DNA from: an uncultured Eubacteriales bacterium
Lineage (GTDB): Bacteria > Bacillota_A > Clostridia > Christensenellales > Aristaeellaceae
Reading direction: 5' to 3'
DNA length: 6,845 nt
Assembly (NCBI GenBank): GCA_900313545.1
Contig: OMRS01000251.1
Coordinates: 1 to 6,845, forward strand
Shown here in pieces: positions 1 to 6,845 of this stretch. The notes under the pieces are model-generated. The model saw only the letters and a program-made list of their open reading frames with translations, was not told the DNA's origin and ran no database searches. The position numbers and the translations under genes were made by a program. Within the stretch, counting starts at the first letter, position 1; the number at the start of each line of letters is the position of its first letter.

Positions 1-1
1 G

Positions 2-460
2 GGGAAGGGACGCTGTGTCTTTGATGATGTGGTCAACCGGATCGCGCCGGCCTTTGAGGCATCTGACGGACTGATTGTGGCCTCCCCGGTGTACTATGCC
101 TCCGCCAATGCCACCCTGGTGGCGGTGCTGGACCGGCTGTTCTACAGCACGTCCTTTGACAAGACCATGAAGGTGGGCGCCAGCGTGGTGGTCTGCCGAA
201 GGGGCGGCGCCAGCGCGACCTTTGACGAGCTCAACAAGTACTTTACCATCTCCGGCATGCCGGTTGTCTCCAGCAGGTACTGGAACAGTCTCCACGGCAG
301 GACGCCGGGTGAAGCGCAGCAGGACGAAGAGGGTCTGCAGACGCTGAGGGTGCTGGCCCGGAACATGACCTTCCTGATGAAATCCATTGCCCTGGGAAGG
401 GAACAGTTCGGTCTTCCCGAAAAGGAAGCCCAGACGGCCTGGACCCACTTTATCCGCTGA
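2..460 (+). CDS. Flavodoxin-fold NAD(P)H-dependent FMN oxidoreductase, 3' part (5' end outside window)
   Basis: The reading frame is open to the left edge, so only the last 152 residues are visible. The GTG at 29 is internal, because the residues before it (G-K-G-R-C-V-F-D-D) already match the family. Proteins of this flavodoxin/FMN-reductase superfamily (NADPH-dependent FMN reductase and iron-sulfur flavoprotein type) bind FMN and move electrons from NAD(P)H to quinones, flavins or protein partners in the cytoplasm. Visible landmarks are the Cys-x-x-Asp-Asp segment near the left edge, the FMN-contacting loop S-P-V-Y-Y-A-S-A-N (about 78-104), the following helix with L-D-R-L-F-Y, and the closing R-N-M-x-F-L-M-K helix with a terminal F-I-R. 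The N-terminal phosphate-binding loop and any upstream CxxC lie outside the window. It sits 149 bases before a superoxide reductase gene on the same strand, which fits a redox role, but substrate and partner cannot be named. The family call is firm; the exact function is not. Confidence 0.85.
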   Translation, partial: GKGRCVFDDVVNRIAPAFEASDGLIVASPVYYASANATLVAVLDRLFYSTSFDKTMKVGASVVVCRRGGASATFDELNKYFTISGMPVVSSRYWNSLHGRTPGEAQQDEEGLQTLRVLARNMTFLMKSIALGREQFGLPEKEAQTAWTHFIR

Positions 461-539
461 GAGCGGAGCGGGAGCAGTGCAAAGCGCGGGGACCCGGGAG
501 AAAATGTCTGCCGGGAAAGGCGCCATGTGAGGATGGGGC

Positions 540-569
540 TTGACCGGTTATGGGGCTAGCATGTAGACT
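540..569 (+). promoter_or_regulatory. Possible sigma-70/SigA-type promoter for dfx
   Basis: TTGACC at 540-545 and TAGACT at 564-569 are separated by 18 bases. They match the consensus boxes at 5 of 6 and 4 of 6 positions. A start about seven bases downstream would give a leader of roughly 34 bases before the dfx ATG. The gap after the flavoprotein gene shows no convincing terminator, so dfx could also be co-transcribed with it. This is a consensus match only. Confidence 0.45.
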
Positions 570-609
570 GAAGGGGCCATCAGGAATGGCAGAAAGGGAG
601 GACACCCCC

Positions 610-984
610 ATGAAGTTTTATATCTGCAAAGGCTGCGGCAATATCGTGGCTTATCTGAGCAAAACCGGCTGCAATGTGAAGTGCTGCGGCCAGGAGATGG
701 TGGAGCTGGTGCCCAATACCACGGACGCCGCCGGGGAAAAGCATGTTCCGGTGGTGACATGTGAGGGCAAAAAGGTCTGCGTGAAGGTGGGCAGCGTCGC
801 CCATCCCATGCTGCAGGAACATTCGATTCAGTGGATCGCCCTGGAAAGCAAAAAGGGAATGCAGCGCAAGCAGCTGGCACCGGGTGAGAAGCCGGAGGCA
901 TGCTTTATCCTGACCGAGGACGATGAGCCGGTTGCAGCCTATGAGTACTGCAATCTGCATGGCCTCTGGAAGACGGAGATCTGA
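610..984 (+). CDS. dfx: Desulfoferrodoxin / class I (2Fe) superoxide reductase
   Basis: This 124-residue cytosolic protein reduces superoxide to hydrogen peroxide without releasing oxygen, a detoxification route typical of anaerobes. It has both domains of the class I enzyme. The N-terminal desulforedoxin-like domain carries the four cysteines for rubredoxin-type centre I: C6, C9 and the adjacent pair C25, C26. The C-terminal catalytic domain carries the square-pyramidal centre II ligands H45, H65, H71, C114 and H117. It also has the E43-K44 pair before the first histidine, where the lysine is known to help superoxide binding in the family. Length and motif spacing match complete family members. 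The ATG at 610 is chosen because GGGAGG (596-601) lies eight bases upstream and the protein then starts directly before the metal-binding domain; an in-frame ATG at 550 would add 20 unconserved residues. Electrons usually come from rubredoxin or a flavoprotein; the upstream flavoprotein is a possible partner, by position only. Four further cysteines (C21, C51, C57, C98) are not expected ligands. Confidence 0.95.
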   Translation: MKFYICKGCGNIVAYLSKTGCNVKCCGQEMVELVPNTTDAAGEKHVPVVTCEGKKVCVKVGSVAHPMLQEHSIQWIALESKKGMQRKQLAPGEKPEACFILTEDDEPVAAYEYCNLHGLWKTEI

Positions 985-1022
985 GGAGCTCCTTTCAGGG
1001 AAACGGCACAGAAATAAACAGA

Positions 1023-1076
1023 ACAGGGGGTCTGGAAACCAGAAAGGTGGTTTCCGAATCCCCTGTCTTGTTTTCT
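1023..1076 (+). terminator. Rho-independent terminator (or attenuator) after dfx
   Basis: An interrupted hairpin is visible. ACAGGGG (1023-1029) pairs with CCCCTGT (1060-1066), and GGAAACC (1034-1040) pairs with GGTTTCC (1049-1055). A small internal loop lies between the two helices and the apical loop is eight bases. The tail after the stem (1067-1076) is T-rich but broken by C and G, so termination may be incomplete. It begins 39 bases after the dfx stop codon. Because the next gene on the same strand has no obvious promoter, read-through could matter. Confidence 0.75.
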
Positions 1077-1163
1077 GGCAGGGAGGAAAAGCGCATCCTC
1101 CCGGACCGCCGGGGACAAATCCTGTTCCCCGGGAGATGATAGGATGAAAGGAGGAAAACCAGG
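1077..1163 (+). promoter_or_regulatory. Structured leader ahead of the DUF2325 gene
   Basis: No good -35/-10 pair is seen here, but several helices are possible. GGGAGGA (1081-1087) pairs perfectly with TCCTCCC (1096-1102). Alternatively CTCCC (1098-1102) pairs with GGGAG (1131-1135), closing an inner helix of GGGGACA (1111-1117) with TGTTCCCC (1123-1130). The same TCCTCC (1096-1101) is also complementary to GGAGGA (1150-1155), which contains the ribosome binding site of the next gene. The three pairings of this segment exclude one another. Complementarity is directly visible; any regulatory use is inference, and it does not match a riboswitch class I recognise. Confidence 0.35.
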
Positions 1164-3227
1164 ATGTGGAGTCCTGCTCCGGATCTCAGTACGCCGACCA
1201 AGCTGAAGAAGTATATCGAGAAGGAATTCAAGAGAGCGCTGGAAATGGCAAATGGAGACTGGCTGGCGGAAAAGTTTCTCAGGTCGCCCTACGCGGCAAG
1301 GAGACAGGCCGCCATTGTCAATATCAGGGAAGATGTGGAGAGTACGCTGGAAGATATCGGAATTGAAGCTCCCTTCCCTACATATCTCAGATATGAACTG
1401 TTTACCAGGTATTACAACACGCTGTTTGATGATGATTATAATCTGCGGATCGGCGCCGCACTGTGGATCCTTGAAAAGCTCTGGACATCCGGCAAGCTCG
1501 GCGAGGCTCTGAAACTGCTGCCGGAAATCGATTACGGAAGTGATGAGGCATGGCGCCTGCCTCCGGGGTTCCGTCACCCCTGCTTCAGCAACGAGATGAT
1601 CACCTCTGTGATTTGTGCGATCACCTACCGGTATCCGGGAGAACAGGATGAGCCGGTCGTCAACCGGAAAAATGCAAAAGGGATCCTGCCGGAGCCGGAA
1701 TGGCTGGAGCTGATGACCCTGCTGCCCAAGGAAGACGTCATCCATGCATGTACCGAGTTCACTGAAAAGACACAGGAGATCATGATCCGGTACATGATGG
1801 GGCTGCACTATTATGAAAAGGAATGCCGGAAGATACGGATGAGGATATGCGGGGCGGGCGATCCGGTGCGCGGTCCCATGCTCAGCGGACAGCAGCCGGT
1901 TTCAGAGGAAGTGCAGAAACTTGTAGGGCCGCTGTTTGGCAAAAATCCGGATACGTTGACCACCGCAGCCGCAAGGATGGCGGTTGATATCAGAGACATG
2001 GTATCGAAAATGGATGACTATGAGCGGCACTTTGAAGACCTGCTTATGCTGGATTCGCGGTCCCTGCGCAGGGAAGCGGACAGCAGGGAGGTGGCGGAGG
2101 CCCTGATGGGCTTCAGGATAGACGACCCGTATGCCATGTGTTTTGCCCTGTTCTTTCTTGCGGACATCCCGAAGGACAACGTATGGTTTTTCCGCTCCGT
2201 ATGCTCCCTGATGCATATGTCGGGCCAGATGCTTCCGTGGAATGAGGAAATGGAAGACATAGAAACGGCGGATGAACAGTGGGATGAGCGTCTGACGGAC
2301 TTCACCCGGATCTGCCGGCTGGAACAGGAGATGCCGCCGGAGGAGCTTGACATGCTTCACAGCTGGCACGGAAACAGGAACCTGGCGCAGATTGTCTATG
2401 ATCTGTCCCGGAGCGTGGTGCCCATCGGGATACATCCTTTTGAGAAGGAACGAAGGCAGTTGGTTGACGAGGGCATGGACAGCGAAGTGGCCCGGAAGGT
2501 AACGGAGATTGCGGAACTGCTGTTTGTTCCCAGATTCCGGTCAGCCCTGTACAGGGGGGAATACTGGGGCGAGGAGGAAGACCGGGACGAAAAGGAAGAC
2601 CGGGACGAAAGGGAAGACCGGGACGAAGAGGCAGACCGGGACGAGGAGGAAGCGGAGAAGGAGTCTTCCCGGGATGCGGGGCGGCGGGAGAACCTGCAGG
2701 GCGATGCGGATGAGCTGAAGCAGGTTCAGGAGGAGCTGAAGAAAGCCAAAAAGCAGATCAAGAACCTGCAGAGCGCGCTCAGTGAGGAGAAACGCACGGC
2801 GGATTCCGACAGGGCGAAGTATGAGCGGGACCTGAAGGTCCTGCGGATGGAGCACCGCGAGCTGTCGGACCTGCGTGAGCTGCTGTTCAACCAGGAGAAC
2901 GAGATCAGGGAGACGCCCACGAAAGGCTACACCTATCCCTATGAAACCAGAAAGCGGACCGTCGTGTTCGGCGGGCATGACACGTTCCTCAAGGCGATTC
3001 GTCCCATGCTGCCCACGGTCAAATTCGTGGATTCCTCCATGCTGTCGTTTGATCCCGGAATCGTCCGGAATTCGGAGGTGGTCTGGGTGCAGAACAACTG
3101 CATGTCCCATCCGCAGTACTGGTCCGTCGTCAGGAACTGCAAGCGGTTCGGGGTGCAGCTGCGCTACTTTGGATTTGCCAGCGCCGAAAAGTGTGCGGAG
3201 CAGCTGGTGACCGAAGATCTCAGGTAA
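1164..3227 (+). CDS. Large uncharacterised protein: helical N-region, charged repeats, coiled coil, C-terminal DUF2325-like domain
   Basis: The 687-residue product has no signal peptide or membrane segment, so it is probably cytosolic. The ATG at 1164 is supported by AAGGAGG (1148-1154) nine bases upstream. Residues 1 to about 465 read as mostly helical, rich in charged residues, Trp and Tyr; I recognise no family there. Residues 472-495 are four charged hexapeptides of the type E-D-R-D-E-x. Residues 516-580 form a coiled coil with clean heptads (L518, V521, L525, A528, I532, L535, L539), ending in L-R-E-L-L-F (570-575). Residues about 598-680 resemble DUF2325: a beta strand running into G-G-H (603-605), a second strand near 619-624, a hydrophobic strand V-V-W-V (639-642), then C646-M-S-H649 and a last strand near 665-670. 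DUF2325 is a small alpha/beta domain, to my knowledge without an established general function. The gene follows dfx on the same strand but is separated by a terminator-like hairpin, and it converges on typA. Arginine AGG and isoleucine ATA codons look commoner than in the neighbouring GTPase genes, which may hint at a different history. The domain call is by eye, and the function is unknown. Confidence 0.8.
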   Translation: MWSPAPDLSTPTKLKKYIEKEFKRALEMANGDWLAEKFLRSPYAARRQAAIVNIREDVESTLEDIGIEAPFPTYLRYELFTRYYNTLFDDDYNLRIGAALWILEKLWTSGKLGEALKLLPEIDYGSDEAWRLPPGFRHPCFSNEMITSVICAITYRYPGEQDEPVVNRKNAKGILPEPEWLELMTLLPKEDVIHACTEFTEKTQEIMIRYMMGLHYYEKECRKIRMRICGAGDPVRGPMLSGQQPVSEEVQKLVGPLFGKNPDTLTTAAARMAVDIRDMVSKMDDYERHFEDLLMLDSRSLRREADSREVAEALMGFRIDDPYAMCFALFFLADIPKDNVWFFRSVCSLMHMSGQMLPWNEEMEDIETADEQWDERLTDFTRICRLEQEMPPEELDMLHSWHGNRNLAQIVYDLSRSVVPIGIHPFEKERRQLVDEGMDSEVARKVTEIAELLFVPRFRSALYRGEYWGEEEDRDEKEDRDEREDRDEEADRDEEEAEKESSRDAGRRENLQGDADELKQVQEELKKAKKQIKNLQSALSEEKRTADSDRAKYERDLKVLRMEHRELSDLRELLFNQENEIRETPTKGYTYPYETRKRTVVFGGHDTFLKAIRPMLPTVKFVDSSMLSFDPGIVRNSEVVWVQNNCMSHPQYWSVVRNCKRFGVQLRYFGFASAEKCAEQLVTEDLR
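2577..2648 (+). repeat. Four in-frame 18-bp tandem repeats inside the DUF2325 gene
   Basis: Four consecutive 18-base units (2577-2594, 2595-2612, 2613-2630, 2631-2648) share the core AGACCGGGACGA. They encode E-D-R-D-E-K, E-D-R-D-E-R, E-D-R-D-E-E and A-D-R-D-E-E. The unit is a multiple of three, so copy number changes would lengthen or shorten the linker without breaking the frame. The repeats separate the helical N-terminal region from the coiled coil and C-terminal domain. Confidence 0.95.
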
Positions 3228-3232
3228 AATAT

Positions 3233-3272
3233 AAAAAGCCAGGACTTCCCGTTGGAAAGTTCCTGGCTTTTT
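3233..3272. terminator. Bidirectional rho-independent terminator between convergent genes
   Basis: AAAAAGCCAGGA (3233-3244) pairs perfectly with TCCTGGCTTTTT (3261-3272). The stem extends inward through CTTCC (3245-3249) and GGAAAG (3254-3259) with one bulged A. Because the stem begins with an A run and ends with a T run, either strand yields a hairpin followed by U residues. It starts six bases after the stop of the DUF2325 gene and ends five bases before the end of typA, so it can serve both. Confidence 0.93.
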
Positions 3273-3277
3273 GGCGT

Positions 3278-5122
<1,845 letters not shown>

Positions 5123-5153
5123 GGTGGTTGTTTTCCTTCTTTCTCTGACAGCG

Positions 5154-6761
5154 TCAGTCACCGTTGCGGGAGGCGGTATCGCTCAGCTGCAGGCCTTCAT
5201 TGTTTTCCAGGGCCCAGCGGATGGACCACTCGTTTTCAAACAGGATGACGTCCCGGTCATGGGCGTCCCTGGCCACGGAGGTGGTGGAGGACAGCTTCAG
5301 GTCCTCCGGCGCCTTCGGGCTGCTCACGATCCAGCGGACGAACCGGTAGCCCAGCATGGTCCGGTGGATTTCGGCATTGTACTCGGTGCGCAGCCGGTGT
5401 TCAAGCACTTCAAACTGCAGCATGCCGACCACGCCGACGATGATCTCCTCGAACCCGATGCCGGGACGCTTGAAGGTCTGGATGGCGCCTTCCTCGCTCA
5501 GCTGGATGACGCCCTTGACGAACTGCTTGCGCTTCAGGCTGTCCACGCTGGAGACCCGGGCGAAGAATTCGGGAGCGAAGACGGGAATGCCGGCATAGTG
5601 CAGTTTTTTGCCGGTGCACAGGGTGTCGCCCAGCGCAAAGATGCCCGGATCAAACAGCCCGATGATATCACCGGGATAGGCATCCTCCACGGTTTCCCGT
5701 TCATCGGCCATGAACTGCTGGGGCGCCTTGAGCTGAACCATCTTCCCGCTGCCGCTGTGCCAGACGGTCATGCCCTTGGTGAACACGCCGGAGCAGATGC
5801 GCATGAAGGCCAGACGGTCCCGGTGCTGGGGATTCATATTGGCCTGGATTTTGAAAATGAAGCCGGAAAAGTCCGGATCCGTGGGAAGCACCTCGCCCTC
5901 AGCGCTTTCATGGGGACTGGGCGGGGTGGAATACTCCAGGAAACGGGTCAGGAACGGCTCAACGCCGAAGTTGGTGATGGCGGAGCCGAAGAACATGGGG
6001 GTCAGTTCCCCGCTGCGGACCTTTTGCAGGTCGAAGGCATCGCCGGCAACGTCCAGCAGCTCGATTTCATCCATCAGCCGCTGATGCAGACGCTCTCCGA
6101 GCAGCCCGGCCAGCTCCGGGTCCTCCACCGGGATGTCCTGCTTTTCCACCATGGTGCGGCCATGGTCCCCGGAGGTGTACAGCTCCACCATCCGGGTATC
6201 CCGGTGGTAGACGCCCTTGAAGTCGCCGTCGATGCCAATGGGCCAGTTGACGGGGCAGGCCCGGATTCCCAGCACCTGCTCGAGCTCCTCCATGAGGGAG
6301 AACGGGTCCTTGGATGCCCGGTCCATCTTGTTGACAAAGGTGAAAATGGGAATGCCCCGCTGGGAGCAGACCTTGAAGAGCTTGATGGTCTGGGCTTCCA
6401 CGCCCTTGGCGGCGTCGATGAGCATGACGGCGCTGTCAGCCGCCACCAGAACCCGGTAGGTGTCCTCGGAAAAGTCCTGATGTCCCGGGGTATCGAGGAT
6501 ATTGATATGATAACCGTCAAATTCAAACTGCATGGCGGAGGAAGTGACGGAGATTCCGCGCTGTTTTTCGATGTCCATCCAGTCGGAGGTGGCGTGTTTG
6601 TCGGATTTTCTGGCCTTGACGGAACCGGCTGTACGGATGGCGCCGGAGTACAGCAGCAGTTTTTCGGTCAGGGTGGTTTTTCCCGCGTCAGGATGGGAGA
6701 TGATGGCAAATGTCCGCCTCCGCCGGGTTTCGGCTTCAAGCTGCGCCTGTGAAAATGGCAT
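5154..6761 (-). CDS. prfC: Peptide chain release factor 3 (RF3)
   Basis: This 535-residue GTPase speeds recycling of RF1/RF2 from the ribosome after peptide release and contributes to quality control after mismatched codons. The length is near the usual ~530. Motifs seen are G1 S-H-P-D-A-G-K-T (22-29), the RF3-type segment S-D-W-M-D-I-E-K-Q-R-G-I-S-V (59-72), G3 D-T-P-G-H-Q-D-F (90-97), and G4 N-K-M-D-R (144-148). The later part carries the beta-barrel and C-terminal domains, including typical RF3 stretches such as F-F-G-S-A and the G-V-V-G-x-L-Q-F-E-V-L segment. The ATG at 6761 is preferred over in-frame codons further upstream because AGGAGG (6773-6768) lies six bases before it and the sequence M-P-F-S begins just ahead of the conserved region. 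It is the first gene of a probable operon with typA. Nothing looks broken. Confidence 0.96.
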   Translation of the reverse strand: MPFSQAQLEAETRRRRTFAIISHPDAGKTTLTEKLLLYSGAIRTAGSVKARKSDKHATSDWMDIEKQRGISVTSSAMQFEFDGYHINILDTPGHQDFSEDTYRVLVAADSAVMLIDAAKGVEAQTIKLFKVCSQRGIPIFTFVNKMDRASKDPFSLMEELEQVLGIRACPVNWPIGIDGDFKGVYHRDTRMVELYTSGDHGRTMVEKQDIPVEDPELAGLLGERLHQRLMDEIELLDVAGDAFDLQKVRSGELTPMFFGSAITNFGVEPFLTRFLEYSTPPSPHESAEGEVLPTDPDFSGFIFKIQANMNPQHRDRLAFMRICSGVFTKGMTVWHSGSGKMVQLKAPQQFMADERETVEDAYPGDIIGLFDPGIFALGDTLCTGKKLHYAGIPVFAPEFFARVSSVDSLKRKQFVKGVIQLSEEGAIQTFKRPGIGFEEIIVGVVGMLQFEVLEHRLRTEYNAEIHRTMLGYRFVRWIVSSPKAPEDLKLSSTTSVARDAHDRDVILFENEWSIRWALENNEGLQLSDTASRNGD

Positions 6762-6795
6762 TTTTTTCCTCCTGGTCAAAGAATCATAATGCGGA

Positions 6796-6804
6796 AGTAT
6801 AACA
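6796..6804 (-). promoter_or_regulatory. Extended -10 promoter for the prfC-typA operon
   Basis: Read on the minus strand, TGT-TATACT gives an extended -10 element (TGn, then a box matching TATAAT at 5 of 6 positions; box at 6801-6796). No good -35 box stands 16-19 bases upstream, only a T/C-rich run (about 6819-6833), which is compatible with extended -10 promoters. Transcription would start near 6789, giving a leader of under 30 bases that includes the AGGAGG of prfC. Confidence 0.65.
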
Positions 6805-6845
6805 CAGGTGCGGAGCAAAGAAAAGAAAGCTATCTGCTGAAATCA

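Noticed and set aside
461..539. G+C-rich inverted matches (CCCGG/CCGGG) after the flavoprotein gene as a terminator
   Set aside because: The stem is only about five pairs and no T run follows.
1144..1206. A 20-codon upstream frame starting at ATG 1144, overlapping the start of the DUF2325 gene
   Set aside because: No ribosome binding site precedes it, and the AAGGAGG inside it is correctly spaced for the ATG at 1164.
939..1808. A 289-codon minus-strand frame across the end of dfx and the start of the DUF2325 gene
   Set aside because: It crosses a terminator hairpin and two well-supported genes, and its translation is not recognisable as a protein family.
5123..5161. GTG at 5161 as the start of typA, overlapping prfC by eight bases
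   Set aside because: The 13 extra residues are not like the family N-terminus and no ribosome binding site precedes the GTG. The ATG at 5122 gives the usual beginning.

Overview
The window looks like part of the chromosome of a fairly G+C-rich, anaerobic Gram-positive bacterium, most likely a Bacillota/Clostridia-type organism. The reasons are strong AGGAGG-like ribosome binding sites, a two-iron superoxide reductase (desulfoferrodoxin) typical of strict anaerobes, a DUF2325-type protein, and TypA and RF3 of ordinary bacterial type. The genus cannot be told from the sequence alone.

Left half, plus strand. Bases 2-460 are the 3' part of a flavodoxin-fold NAD(P)H-dependent FMN oxidoreductase whose N-terminus lies outside the window. 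After a 149-base gap with a possible promoter comes dfx (610-984), a complete class I superoxide reductase with all ligands of both iron centres. A hairpin with a T-rich tail (1023-1076) follows, then a leader (1077-1163) that can fold in several mutually exclusive ways. Next is a large gene of unknown function (1164-3227, 687 aa). It has a long, apparently alpha-helical N-terminal region, a charged linker made of four exact-length 18-bp repeats, a coiled coil, and a C-terminal DUF2325-like domain. This is the least explained gene in the window and the best candidate for new biology.

Right half, minus strand. prfC (peptide chain release factor 3) and typA/bipA (ribosome-associated GTPase) form a likely two-gene operon read from a promoter near 6796-6801, with prfC first and typA 31 bases behind it. 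They converge on the DUF2325 gene, and a 12-bp-stem hairpin (3233-3272) with A/T runs on both sides probably terminates transcription from both directions.

Functionally, the left side is redox and oxidative-stress equipment plus an uncharacterised cytosolic protein; the right side is translation. No RNA genes, CRISPR arrays, insertion sequences or attachment sites were seen. No gene-free stretch exceeds 180 bases.
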